Origin: Cristatella mucedo
Lineage: Eukaryota; Bryozoa; Phylactolaemata; Cristatellidae
Direction of reading: 5' to 3'
Length of the DNA: 64,000 nt
NCBI GenBank assembly: GCA_009760855.2
Contig: WPIO01000320.1
Coordinates: forward strand, 31,208-95,207
Below, piece by piece: positions 34,817 to 46,099 of the stretch. Within the stretch, counting starts at the first letter, position 1; every line of letters starts with the position of its first letter. Made by a program: the position numbers and the translations under genes. The notes beneath the pieces were generated by a model that did not search any database, was not told where the DNA came from, and worked only from the letters and a program-made list of their open reading frames with translations.

Positions 34817-35400
34817 ACCGAAGGCTCGGCGGAGGAGGCTTCACCTGCCGCTTAACTAGCGGCGTAACCTACCGCCTGATGCCGTTCGGTTCACTTCTAC
34901 GCGCAATAAGCAGGCCGCCACGCAAAATATGTGTTTCTGGCGCTGGCCTACTTATTGTTACTAAAGGGCGTCGTGAGTCCGCGGCGTGAATTGGAAAGCG
35001 ATACACACAAATTGGGGATTTAACTGAGCTTTATTCGCAAGCGCACACAGTCGCTGCGCGTTTAGCTTCAGCTTCATCTCTGCACTCCTCGCATTCTTTC
35101 AACAGCACAAGCACTTTTGTGGGGGGGGGGGGGAATACGTCCCTGCACTTAAGCTACCTACGGCTATTGCGGGGAACGACCCAAATAGGAGAAGCCCGAA
35201 CCGGAGCCTTGACCCTGACCCGAGAACTAGGACTCCGCCTCCACATTACGGCAAGAATACCTTACACGTTACACCAAGTACTCTTGGCGAGACCACGTGC
35301 ACGCGCACACACACGAAACACCGGAGAAACACACACATAGGAGCACTGGCGCTATACGACCATATTAGGTGGCGTCCACCGAATCCTCCTCGCGCTTTCT
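34817..35400 (-). mobile_element. LTR-like remnant
   Basis: The reverse complement matches two parts of the insertion at 52285-54735: 53657-53959 (GAGGATTC(G/A)GTGGAC, TGTGTGTGC, GAGT(C/T)CTAGTTCTC) and 54486-54735 (GCGAATAAAGCTCAG, GGCGGCCTGCTTATTG, CCGGCTCGGC-like end). It contains AATAAA in the sense of the LTR. It lacks the 526-bp nested insertion of the other copy. A 13-G run lies at about 35119-35132. Confidence 0.65.
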
Positions 35401-35404
35401 CGTC

Positions 35405-36080
35405 CTGTCCCTCAGTCGCCGAAGAACAGCCCGCCCTCCTTCCCCGCTTTCAGAGAAACGAGCCGGGCAACTACCGGCAGCGGCGTCGAGACGGAGCAGA
35501 AGATGAAGAAGAGGCCCTATCATTATCTAACTAGCTGGGACTATGCGGTTGACAACTCAGCCAATATCAATCACCTCAGCGTCCCCCTTGCTCATATCTC
35601 GAGAACCCAGATACTCTTCATCCACTTCTTTTGTTCTCACGGAAACCGTCCAGGAAAATCTGGAATGGCTGGCGGCGACGTCGACCCTTGGCAAGCGTTG
35701 TCCTATTCTCAAATTGCTGGCATGTACTAAAGGGTTGACAGATCAGCCAATTTCAATCACCCTACTACGATGGCTGCGTCCTCTTGTTCTAGAACAGAAG
35801 TGTTTCCTGCTGAGCAATTTTCATTCGCTCTAAAACTGAGTCAGGCTGGCATTGTGCTACAAAGCCACGAGCGAAGTTCAAGGGGTACAACATTTTACGG
35901 TCTCTTAAGTAATATGCCATAGCTAAGAACCAGGACGATGTGTCATCAAATTTTAGAGGTGGAAATCTAGCCCACTGTTTGCCCACCATGAGGCACCATA
36001 AATTCATAGAAGAATAATCATAGTAATACTAGTGATAGATCGCTTATCTAGTGTCATAACAGAACTTTGCATTTTTATTA
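35405..36080. other. No gene recognised
   Basis: Part may be more of the LTR-like element. No coding signal. Confidence 0.35.
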
Positions 36081-36085
36081 ATGTA

Positions 36086-36373
36086 CAGTCAGCCCTTGAC
36101 TTACAAAATAGAGAGAGAGAGACCATAAAACCTGCCGCAAGTCAAATTTTTCAAGTCGCGAATTTTAGATGATACCTTCCAGTAGGATACTTTCTGACGC
36201 TGTCAGACGTAGTTTTATTTTCGCTGGTTGTGGCGTTGTCAATGCTACCGATCGCACATGAATTTTGAATGTTTCCTTGAAAATAATTTGATTTTCAATT
36301 TTTTTGTGATCGCATCCGAGCTCGTATCTCAGAATTTTCATAAGTCAAACCTTCGTAAGTCGATGGGTTACTG
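36086..36373. mobile_element. MITE with TA target duplication (Tc1/mariner/pogo type)
   Basis: 288 bp flanked by TA (36084-36085 and 36374-36375). Ends CAGTCAGCCCTTGACTTAC and GTAAGTCGATGGGTTACTG form an imperfect terminal inverted repeat, and further CAAGTC/ATAAGTC-type copies lie inside each end. There is no transposase. CAGT ends with TA duplication are typical of the mariner/pogo superfamily. Confidence 0.78.
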
Positions 36374-36379
36374 TACACG

Positions 36380-37040
36380 TTGCAAAAATATTCAGCGCTC
36401 AAATACTTTCAGTCTTAAGTCCCTGAATATTCTTTGCAAGTCGGTACTACAGAATCAGTACACAAGGGTTAATGACGTGCATGGAATTAAACATGCGAAA
36501 ACACACACATATTATGCTTGGGCCAGAATGCTAGAGAAAGCTTGAGGGCGCTCATGGCCACTGGTATAATCATATATGGTATATATGAGTATAACACGTG
36601 GTTAGTAACAACCGCTGAATCCTGCGCAGGAACAAGAGCGAAAGAAAAAACAATTTAATGTAGGCAAAGAGAAAGCAAAGGGATATATAAATACTTCATT
36701 GGCTGAGATTTGACAAGACAACTCTGTTTCACCCGAATGGGGTCCATGGCTGGGATTGCCGGCTAAGCAGCAGTGAATTTTCACCTAGCATAGCACTGCC
36801 GAAGCCCCAGACGGTGATATAATGCACTGCTAAGCAACACGTCTCGAGAAACGAGACGCGAACGGCTCTTTCTGCCTCTTCAGGCAAGCGTTTTTTCCTG
36901 TTTTTTCGGTCTGCATATAAGCAATCTCATGTCTCTTCAAGGACCAGTGAGGTTAAAATAAATAAAAAGAATGAAGGTTGAAATCTCTTACGGGTAGAAG
37001 CAGAAGAGTCGTTCAGCACTTGTCCCCCCCCCTTGCAATA
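36380..37040. other. No gene recognised
   Basis: Short chance frames only. Confidence 0.35.
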
Positions 37041-37044
37041 GGGA

Positions 37045-37140
37045 ACCGGCAGGCAATTAAGGATTTCCTGCGGCTGAAGAACTCGAGCTCACTACCTGGG
37101 ACGTGAAGTACAAGCACAATGCTGCTGAGCTACATCTATA
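37045..37140 (-). mobile_element. tRNA-derived SINE head, third type
   Basis: The minus strand reads TAGCTCAGCAG (A-box form) and, about 35 nt on, GAGCTCGAGTTC (B-box form). The flanking body does not match S1 or S2. Single copy here, so the family call is tentative. Confidence 0.45.
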
Positions 37141-37463
37141 GAGCCGGCCATCGCTGCTCGGTGGTGCACCTGTGTATCGCAGGTATACAGACAAGGGGAT
37201 CCGCCATGCTCCATTGCCAATGCTGACAGCCTGATTGGGGCTTGCCAGCTCAATTAGCTCAAGGAACGAACTCCAGAGAATGCACACCCCACGGCTTGAG
37301 GCAACCTGGTCGTCCGAAGTATTGTGCGGTGAAAGATATGAGAGGGCTGCAGTTGGCCGGTAAGAGGAGCCATTTATTTGGCCATCTATATATAGTAACA
37401 TGCATTGCCATGCTAATACCTGATGCTAAAGCCTAGTGATCAAGCTCCCTAATCATGCAAACA

Positions 37464-37925
37464 GCTTACTGCCCCACCAGGCTAAGCATCCTACCACCTG
37501 CTTTATGGAATCTAACTATTTACCTATACCTCGTACAAACCTCAAATCCTTTGAAGACCGTGCATTTAGTTCGTATGCTCCCAAAGCCTGGAACTGACTC
37601 CGGACTTCTGTCAGGACATCCCCTGACTTGACCGCATTTAAAAAGAAATTAAAAAAACGCACCTAGTTTGTGGCAGCACTGAGTGGGTCCCTGTTATTGG
37701 TCCTTTATGTGCTTATGCTTACTGACACTGTTGCATACTGCCACTAACCACAAGCATGCTGACCTTGTTCATGTCACCCCTAACTATGTTATTCACACTG
37801 TTTATCAAGCATGATAAAACTCACCATTTAGCCGTGCTTCCGTTGCAGCAAATGAAAAGTGCCCTAGAAAGAGGTTGTATTCTTTGAGGGCGATTTATTA
37901 AGTTTATTATAATTATTATCATTAT
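37464..37925 (+). mobile_element. LINE B, C-terminal RT region to 3' end
   Basis: Runs from CACCAGGCTAAGCATCCTAC through AACCTCAAATCCTTTGAAGA and the 3' UTR to the diverged hairpin and (TTAT)n-like tail. In-frame stops and indels throughout. Confidence 0.85.
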
Positions 37926-37929
37926 TAAT

Positions 37930-38855
37930 AGTCATTGCCTGAACATAGGAAAGGCCAGAGTACAGCACTAGCTAGGTGGTTCTTTTGAGATATGTGGACA
38001 TTGCGAAAGAGGCACAAGCCCTCCAAGTCTGTGAAGCCCCAGAGTAACAGAGGAGTTAACAGGCGACCAAGCCCCAACCTGATCTTGCAGTGTCTCCCTA
38101 ATTTCCTTATAGATTAAGAGTCAAGCAGGTCAGCCAGTAGACCTGGCTCTCTCACGTCGTGCATCAAAGCAAACATTCACGGCAGTGGCTGCAGGGGTAG
38201 TAGCACCAAGCTCTCACGAGAGCAAGCAATTGTGGCTGGTCTATAAGTCAGCAGACCTGCTGGTCAGCCCATAGGTTTGCCGGCAGCAGCAGCAAACAGC
38301 AGCAGCATCTCGGGAGAAGCCCGTCACAGTGCCACGGTGTCGTGTCGTGTGTGTCTGCCTCTCGGAACTCGGCAGCGTCTGCCTTTCTATCTGAGACGAC
38401 CCAAGTGCAGCGCACCGTCTCAGTACCCCAGCTTCTGCCAAGTAGACTGTGCAGTGGTGTACCTGCCGGCATGTCAAGTGCTGTTCAACCCACGAGGTAC
38501 CGGCATAATAATTGACAGCAACGGTGGCAGCTTTCGACTGATTCAATCACTGCTGAATGTTCTTCGGTATGCATGCCACCCGTGAGTGCATCCATCCCAT
38601 CTGGCACTCTTTCTAACTTTTCTGCCCAGTGCGACCTCGCATATTCCGACGCGCTCGTGTTAGCTGACACCCAGGACTAGGACCACAGTGACGTCTGGAT
38701 CTGGTGTTGGTAATTAACGATAACACTAAACCTGCAATATCTCTGGACCTGGCGTCGCAGCAAGATCGTGGGCTGCTAACACACACAGATCCGAAAGGAT
38801 GGCACCAGGAAGAAGCAGAGGGTCGCAGGGGAGCGAGCGACAAGGCTCTCAGCAT
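37930..38855. other. No gene recognised
   Basis: Several frames overlap near 38240-38670 without any domain. Nothing supported. Confidence 0.35.
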
Positions 38856-38859
38856 CGAC

Positions 38860-38880
38860 CGAGAGAGAGAGAGAGAGAAA

Positions 38881-38956
<76 letters not shown>
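38860..38956. repeat. (GA)n microsatellite
   Basis: About 45 GA units with a few interruptions. Confidence 0.97.
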
Positions 38957-38957
<1 letters not shown>

Positions 38958-39219
38958 CAGAGCCTGAAATAAGTAACCTGTCGGCGGCAAAACTCTGTCG
39001 GCCCTAAACCAGAGTGTCTAGGCCACGTTTAAATTACCTGCAATGGTGATGCATATGATGCATGGGTGTGGCATCAGTGGTGAATTGTTGACCTAACACT
39101 CGGCGGTAGCAGCACCACAGGCATGGCAGGGTAGCTGCAGCCCTTCGAGTGCTACCTGCGCTCTGCTCACTTTAAGTGTCACCCGGAGGCGACTTTCTAG
39201 ACGCAGACTCCGACGTGAG

Positions 39220-40095
39220 CATGCCAGTTGCCTGGCGATTTTCTGTCTGAGTAGTGAATGCTTTGTATGCATGCCTTCACCGGAGGCTGGTATGCTTGGG
39301 AAGCAGCAGCTGCTGCTGCTGCTGCGACCAGGGATCTCTGCTTCCGGTAGCTGTAAAAACCGTACAGCTGATTAAGCAACTGTCTTGTGCTACTGCGACT
39401 GGGTTGGCCATTCAGGCTGTCCAATAGAGTTGTAACTGGGTAAAGGTTTTATTAAGGCTCTGTACAGACCACATATTATGTACAGTGTCATTAACCACCA
39501 AGCCAAACTAACGATGCCCAGAATCATCACTGTAAAGTGGCTAATAGCATGCATGGTTTTGATATTTTGATGCAGTCAATCATGTAATGATATTGTCTTA
39601 CACAAGTCAAGTCGTACAAAAATTAACCTCACTTTCTTCAATTGTCCTCCGGGTCAATTGTAAGTTGCTATCAGCTGTTGAATGTCACCATCACTGTGCC
39701 TGGGACTGCTGATGAGGCTGTTTAATGAAGTTTCGAATCAGGTGGATATAAATTTGTGTTTTATAGGATATAGATATATGTTTTCTAAAGCACTATGCAT
39801 ATTATTATCATGCTTTATTTGCAGTATATGTAAAATGCCTAGAAAGAGATTAAGTTATTTTAGGGTGCTATATAATGTATGTATTATTAATATTACTAAC
39901 TACTGATTATCATTCTTATTTCCTTTTCACCAGGGAGGCACCAAGGTGTACAGGATCAAAAGCTGCAGTGAGCCAGATAAGAGACCATATACTTGAGATT
40001 TATTTGGATTCCTTCAACCACTTCCAAATTGGTCCATCCATTTGTGACATCTCGTCTCGACTTCTGTAAGTCTCTGCTTGCTGGTTGAGTTCATT
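39220..40095 (+). repeat. Repeat E, copy 1, containing a LINE B-like relic
   Basis: Matches 55570-56430 in order: TGGCGATT, GCATGCATGCCTT-like, GAGGCTGG(T/G)ATGCT, CTTCCGGTAGCTG, then CTGATGAGGCTGTT and AGAGCTGCAGTGAGCCAG-like text. The end (TTGGTCCATCCATTTGTGAC, GACTTCTGTAA) is LINE B RT sequence. This copy carries an extra LINE B-type hairpin at about 39825-39890 that copy 2 lacks. Confidence 0.65.
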
Positions 40096-40099
40096 GAAA

Positions 40100-40550
40100 A
40101 GATTTATTTCATAACCGTAATTTACAAATTCTGTCATTAATTTTTCTTGTATCTTCTTCCTAAACCAAAAAACGTCTAAGAACTATGAGTTAGGCATTTC
40201 TTCTTTTTTTACTTTCTAATCTTAGTTGAGACTACCAGCCACCCTGCTCACTCTTTGCACAGTAAGTCACGTGACTGCCATTTCCTACTTGTTGTTTTAA
40301 GGTAGATTTTCAGCTAAGGAGCTCAAATATGTAGCTGCATACCTAGAAGGACATTGTAAGTAAAATTTGTATCGTGTGGAATTTTACATGAGCTGGGCTT
40401 GACTACACATAAATCTAAGTTCTGGAGAACACCTTATCTTGAACTCTGATCAAAGCCTAGGTGGCAGCTCTGATTTTGGCCTATACAATTATCACAGGCA
40501 TTTAGTAGTGACAAAGAATGTAACATCATGTCAAACTATGTTGCTTGGTT
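40100..40550. other. No gene recognised
   Basis: AT-rich spacer. Confidence 0.35.
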
Positions 40551-40556
40551 TGCAAA

Positions 40557-40740
<184 letters not shown>

Positions 40741-40914
40741 TTGTACCCTTTCTGATTTCATGCCCCGTTCTAGTTAAAGGTCAAGCGCTTTGACCACTAA
40801 GCTTCGATCTATCTGCCTGTCAGCTGACAATAATTCAGTCGTAGTCGTGATTCTTTTTCACTGCTAGACAGGGGACAGCAGCAACGTTACTAGCTGTTGC
40901 AACAGCAGCTGCCT

Positions 40915-41025
40915 GGCACCTTCGTTCAATTGATCAAATAAACAATGCCTAGTAAGTAATGTAAGGCACCCCGACAGAGACTGAGTTATCTGAGGGCTCT
41001 TTATCAAGTGTATTATTAGTAATAG
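40915..41025 (+). mobile_element. LINE B 3'-terminal hairpin fragment
   Basis: AAGGCACCCCGACAGAGACT then GAGTTATCTGAGGGCTCTTTA and GTGTATTATTAGTAATAG. Confidence 0.7.
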
Positions 41026-41029
41026 TCGT

Positions 41030-41665
41030 CGTATATCCATAGCTAAGCAGCCTGTGTTTTTTATCGTATGGGGCAAGAAGCATAAGCGTTTGCATGCGAG
41101 AATCCAGCCCTGTAGCTAACTATTTAGAAACCACTTCAAGGTCAGAGGCAACTTAGGTATTTGATATAAAGGATTGCTTACGGTAGAGCTTTAACAGTTA
41201 ATTTCTAGAATTATGTTAACTGCTCCAAAGCACCGGATGTGAATGTTGCTTTGCATTTTTCTCGTATCAAGCTTGCATCCGTAGCCTTGCATTGTGTTGC
41301 TCATGATCCCCACCCCTCCGAAGATTAATGAGCGATCGATGGAAGAGAGCAAGTCAGGCAGACTGGAAGTTATTGCAGATCGGTATTTAAATTCCAACGA
41401 GTCAGCTGAGGGGAGAGAACCTTGCTTTCCCTTAAACTGACCTAGCGATGTGATCGGAGGTCTTGATCTAACTGGGACTAAAAAATATATGTTATTCTAG
41501 AATATCGATATTAAACAAGCAACGAGCGCTGGGAGTGTACTGTCCTCAGCCGGCTGAGCGTTACCGTGCTGAACGATAGCACGGTTGCTTCTCTTCTCTG
41601 AGAACTGGCCCCAAACCTTGGGGCTGCCTCACACAGTGTCGCTTATGCATAGTTTCCGAAGGAGC
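41030..41665. other. No gene recognised
   Basis: Nothing supported on either strand. Confidence 0.35.
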
Positions 41666-41670
41666 TTCCA

Positions 41671-41920
41671 TTATGCAACTTTGATGCCAAGGGCATCAAG
41701 GCATCGCTGATTTACCGAGTACCAAGATCCGAGTTCTCCTACGATAAATGGTAGGACTGAGGCTGATGCCCGACCCTGGGACCGGAAGTCGAGTACTGTG
41801 TCTTCATATTTCGTCATCTTCCGATCAGCGGCTTTCACCAAGGCAGCCTCGTCGTGGCTGAACGGGACCACCACATCGATGATGATCGTGGTTGTCTCAA
41901 CGTCGATATTAGGCTTGAAA
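41671..41920 (-). mobile_element. C-terminal fragment of a third non-LTR retrotransposon
   Basis: Minus frame reads TIIIDVVVPFSHDEAALVKA, then RKMTKYEDTVLDFRSQ and VLPFIVGELGSW. An acidic-hydrophobic DV.VPF segment, a KY..L helix and a VG.LGSW end are the pattern at the C-terminus of several LINE polyproteins. It differs from LINE A and LINE B. No RT core is adjacent. Confidence 0.5.
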
Positions 41921-41924
41921 CACG

Positions 41925-43125
41925 TGTAGGCTCATAGGTGGAATTTTCGCATAAAAGTGTGAAAGTAAACAATCAGAATAGGTGTCCAAAGATTTGCAAT
42001 TTTGACATTCTGCATCATGGGCTGAGCATCTGCAACAATCTGGCATGTTAGCAATATGAATCACCGTGAAATAACTGTAAACCAGGGTAGTAGTTTTAAT
42101 TGATGGCCTCAAAGCTTTGCTGCTTTTCAAATAAGCATCAATCTTAGACTCGGCTCACTGCCTGCACATCAATCGGATTACTTAAGGGTCAACATGTTAT
42201 GAGCACCTTGTTGGATGATGACTATTGCGGTAGGTAACTGGAGACTTAAAAATACTGCCATCCCCGATGAGCAAATCAGGCCTCACAAAGTGTCCTTGTT
42301 TTCGTTGTCAATGGTGCTGTCGGGGTAAGCAGGCCCTCGGTGCCATAAGGTCTGGCCTCAATGAACTCAGTTCTCGCAAGGTACTGAGTTCTCTGGACAG
42401 AAAAGCATCACGTATTGGCTGTGCATAGACCCATTGGAAGGTGGTGATGTCACCACTGCACGTTAAGCGTTGCTCTTGCGTTTTTCTTTTTATCCATGGG
42501 ATTTATAACCCACATTTGAAAGAATTTCAAATGCTTGAAATTATTGAAAGTGCTTTTAATTTAATTAGAATGATATTGCCTTCTTACATGACAATCACTC
42601 CACCACTAAATATTGATCTGGAATTTTTACCGGCTTTTCAGAAAGCTGGAACTTACCCTGAATGTGGCTAGTGCCATTATTTTCTTCCTCCTCATCAATT
42701 CCGTCCTTCTCCTCCTACTTCCCTTCCTCCTCATCTTGCTGCCACAGCTTCTCCTGGGTGTTTTCATGTTCGATGGAACCGGTGGCTGCCAAAGGTCGGT
42801 ATACACAAATGGTTGGACCCAACAAATAACTTGAGGAATATGTTCGTGTTTACTTTATTTATATATGACGTCAACTCATAAAATGTCGTGACCATGGTGA
42901 TGACCTTGCATCATTTTAAGTCATTCCTAAAGCTGCATCTGCCAGGTTCAGCTTGGCCTTCGCCTCAGAGAACGTCTCTTTTTGTTTTGAAATACTTTGA
43001 ATAGGTGCATGTGCACGAATCAGCTCATACGTCATGCAAAGGCTCTGCCTTGTGCTGCTGCTAACTAACTTTGTCCTCCCTCTTTTATGTGATGCGATTG
43101 TTGGATTCGCTGTGATTTCCATCTT
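41925..43125. other. No gene recognised; right end resembles intron before exon E
   Basis: Near 43070-43129 the sequence resembles that upstream of exon E at 4850-4928 (CTAACTAACTTTGTCCTCCC, GATGCGATTG). The rest is unassigned. A plus frame at 42520-42670 (LPSYMTITPPLNIDLEF) is protein-like but unrecognised. Confidence 0.4.
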
Positions 43126-43129
43126 TTAG

Positions 43130-43219
43130 GTAATGAGGGCAAACCTGCTGCCCTACTTACCTGTGCCAGCATCGACCTACCAGCCCCATTGCCAGGACCT
43201 AAGAAGAGGTTATCGGAAG
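43130..43219 (+). CDS. Paralogous 90-nt linker exon (exon E')
   Basis: Same length, phase (1-1) and splice sites as 4929-5018: acceptor TTTTAG (AG 43128-43129) and donor AAG|GTAAGC (43220). Frame reads NEGKPAALLTCASIDLP, then GPKKRLSE. Substitutions are numerous but no indel or stop is seen. No CARD exon was found to the right. It is a remnant, or a live exon, of a second gene copy. Confidence 0.6.
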
Positions 43220-43226
43220 GTAAGCT

Positions 43227-43560
43227 TTGAGAAGCTTTAGCTCTGCAGGTCCTAGACTGTGGAACTCGCTCCCACAATTCTTACGCAACTACAACTACTC
43301 TCCTACTGCTTACTATGGGCACATCTTTTTCAGCGGTCCTGAGCTGCTACTTCTATGCTACTCACTACCTCAACTGCTCTCCAGACTCTGCTATGCTTCC
43401 CAATTTCTCTTTGTTGCGTGAGACGAAGTCTGTTGGCAACCGAATGCGTACCGAAAGCCGCTTAGGTTGTGAGTGGGCTATACAAAACTCTCCTGCGTAA
43501 CACCCACATAGTCTTTATGACTTTGTGGAGTTACAGATGGAGATAAATTACACTACATTA
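43227..43560 (+). mobile_element. LINE A, short 3' fragment
   Basis: Plus-strand LINE A from AGCTCTGCAGGTCCTAGACT to the pentamer tail (ATTACACTACATTACATTAC). Inserted within a few bases of the donor of exon E'. Confidence 0.92.
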
Positions 43561-43564
43561 CATT

Positions 43565-44220
43565 ACATTTCTAGCAATAGAATAGTCATTCAACACGTTT
43601 CCATCAGCAAGTGCTTTATCGTGTATCTACTTTCGAACCTATTAGTATGCTTGGGTACACGTGGGTGAGTGCAGAGTCATCGGTGTGCCAACAACTACTA
43701 GTTTACTGACCAGTCTTTGTATTTGCAGATACGGGTATGTTAACTCCATGAAATGGTCTTTATTCACACCATGTTAGGTACTGCCCTGACCAAAGAACTC
43801 TCGGATCTATCTCGGAAACTATCTCGGATCCTGAATTCGACTTTTCTAAAATCATAGTTTTAGACAGACCAGTTTATCTTTAATGTACGGGCGTAAAAAA
43901 ATTACTTATTAAGTTAGGTGTGTGCCTGTATTTAAGCAGTATGTAGAGGTATTTGCAGATATGGGTATGTTCATACCGTGCAGTCAGTGTGTGCCCATAG
44001 TCCAGCGTGTTTTGGCTATCGGTTTATGTAGGTGCATGTGAGTGTGCATGGAGGGCGCATGCAATCGTGCATCCATAACATTTGACTTAGTTCTACCGGT
44101 GTTTCATTTTGAGTCACTGCTAATCCAGCTCACGAGACAGCGGTATTTCATGCTGTCGACATACGGTTTGATCGGTGAAGTATAAGAAACAACTCCCATA
44201 TCTTGTTATTACTTAGCAAG
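43565..44220. other. No gene recognised
   Basis: Contains a repeated ATTTGCAGATA(C/T)GGGTATGTT near 43722 and 43951. Nothing else. Confidence 0.35.
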
Positions 44221-44224
44221 CTAC

Positions 44225-44405
44225 ACGGAGACAGACAGACGGAGGGAGATAGACGGAGACAGACGGAGGGAGATAGACGGAGACAGACAGACGGAGACAT
44301 AAAGACGGAGACGGACTGACGGCGAAAAACAGACGGAGACGGACGGACGAAGACAGACAGACATAGACAGGTAGACAGAGACTGACAGACAGAGACAGAC
44401 AGTAC
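44225..44405. repeat. Purine-rich minisatellite (GACGGAGACAGA)
   Basis: Imperfect units such as GACGGAGACAGACGGAGGGA and later GACAGACAGAGA over about 180 bp. Strong strand asymmetry. Confidence 0.92.
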
Positions 44406-44409
44406 GCCA

Positions 44410-45390
44410 ATCTAGTGTAGTCTGAATTATCGTCGCGAACGGCACAGAACGCTAGCCGACGAGCAACACCACCAGTTTATTTCACCTACACACGGAGCAG
44501 GGCAAAGCAGGACTCTCCTCGCCTCTTTCGCCCACATGAGTCCCCGACCCCCAGTCAAAACAACCACTAATAGCTCGTCCCGGCTGCTTACCACATCGAG
44601 TGTCGAAGCCCACTCGTAAAGCGATCAGGACCAGTGTCATCAATTAAATAAAACCACATCGAGTACATGCACTCTGATGCAAAAAGGCCCCACTGCAGGC
44701 CGAAGTTGCTGTGGTTGCTACTCCGATCGGATATTCGGATTAGTTTATTATATCTTAATCCTATAGTTGGGTATTGCATGTGAAAATATTTATAATGCTA
44801 TCGGTAGTTATCTATAGACAGTCTATAGTTAGTAGTATCTATAAAAAGTGTGTATGATTCCGCCCACAATGAATTTTGTATGATCTCCCTTATATGGCCA
44901 GCCAAAGAGACATCATGCTTCTGTGTTATCTCTTCTGGGGAAGCATATTCCTCCACAGTTGATAGAATTATTTTTGCAGGTCGGCTATTGATATGAGCCG
45001 ATCACAGAGCACTACCGATCTTGTGATATGCTCTATAGTATTTCTATGGACTCTAGATCAGGTGAAAGAACTGGCCACTAATTAAGCGACATCAGATTCG
45101 TCAAGAACAGTGCTGGTCTGCCTGGACGGTACGTTAAGGTTTTTTAGCTTTCTGTCGAATGTACATAAACCAGCGGGATATTTGAGGATTAAATCTGTCC
45201 TACTAACCAAAGCAGCTTCTTTAAGGTACTTTTTAAAAGTTTGGTGTAGTCCTGTAACAGTTGCACATCTAGTCTCCATCTAATCCCTGATCTGAACCTC
45301 TAAATGGTTATGGGATGATATCAACATGAGACTAAGGCTTGGGGCAAATGAGACTGAGGCGGGGAAATGAGACTAAAGCGGTGGGGGGAG
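44410..45390. other. No gene recognised
   Basis: Nothing supported on either strand. Confidence 0.35.
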
Positions 45391-45394
45391 GTTA

Positions 45395-45740
45395 GACCTG
45401 TAGGGCTCGTGGGCCCTCGACGGTAGTTTGACGAAGAGCGAAGCCCCCACAAGCGAGTTGTTGCGTTGTTGACGACGGCAGTATTATATCGCATACAGGC
45501 AACACGGGCGAGTTCGCATACATACTGATGTAATAGCCATAGTGCTTGCTTCTCCAGAGCACGTATTGATAAGAGAGGAGAGACTGGATAGCATGCCTTC
45601 AGGCCAAAAACAGAGGCAGACAGTGAATTAAGCGGCGAGGAACACACCACGTGCCGGCAAGGAGCTTGCCAGTTGGATGAACGGAAGATCGGCTGCGGAA
45701 CCATGTGACGGCGATGACACGCCCACAGACCTCCATCTGT
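45395..45740 (+). repeat. Dispersed repeat C, copy 2
   Basis: Matches 22190-22515 in the same orientation (CCCACAAGCGAGT, GACGACGGCAGTAT, CATACAGGCAA, CAGGCCAAAAACAGAGGCAGA). More AT-rich than copy 1. Confidence 0.55.
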
Positions 45741-45895
45741 AGCTGACTGTTGCAGCAAAACTCAGGCTCTGTGGAATTTCTTAGCTAAGGAAGAGATAGC
45801 ACAAAAGTTGATGGTCTCTATACATGGTCAAATAAGAGATGTCGCAAAGAATCCCGGTGGGGCGACCTTGCACTAAGCACGTAAATAGTTAAAAG

Positions 45896-45995
45896 CAGTG
45901 GTTCTCAACCTGTAAGTCGCCATCCCTTTGGGGGGTCGCCACAACATGAGGAACTGTATTGAAAGGTCGTGGCATTAGGAAGGTTGAGAACCACT
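45896..45995. mobile_element. Miniature hAT-type element
   Basis: Left end CAGTGGTTCTCAACCTG and right end AAGGTTGAGAACCACT are inverted repeats of the hAT type. Internal text (GTCGCCATCCCTTTGGGGG; ACAACATGAGGAACTGTATT; GGTCGTGGCATTAGGAAGG) resembles, from memory, the terminal regions of SPIN-like hAT MITEs known in vertebrates and some invertebrates. About 100 bp, with the interior mostly deleted. A clear 8-bp target duplication is not visible. Confidence 0.72.
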
Positions 45996-46015
45996 TACTT
46001 GGAGCATACGTGTTT

Positions 46016-46095
46016 GATTTTGGACTGTCAATATTTTCCAATACACCTCGAATCTGATTTCGGACTGTCAATATTTTCCAAAGCACCTCGCATCT
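46016..46095. repeat. Tandem duplication, 2 x 40 bp
   Basis: Units 46016-46055 and 46056-46095 share GGACTGTCAATATTTTCCAA and CACCTCG, adjacent to the hAT MITE. Confidence 0.88.
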
Positions 46096-46099
46096 ACTG

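Noticed and set aside
35119-35132. Poly-G run as a possible gap or adaptor
   Set aside because: Flanking sequence matches the LTR copy at 53.9 kb on both sides, so it is an expanded homopolymer and not a join.
44213-44445. CLSVSVYLS-type frames
   Set aside because: Products of the GACGGAGACAGA minisatellite.
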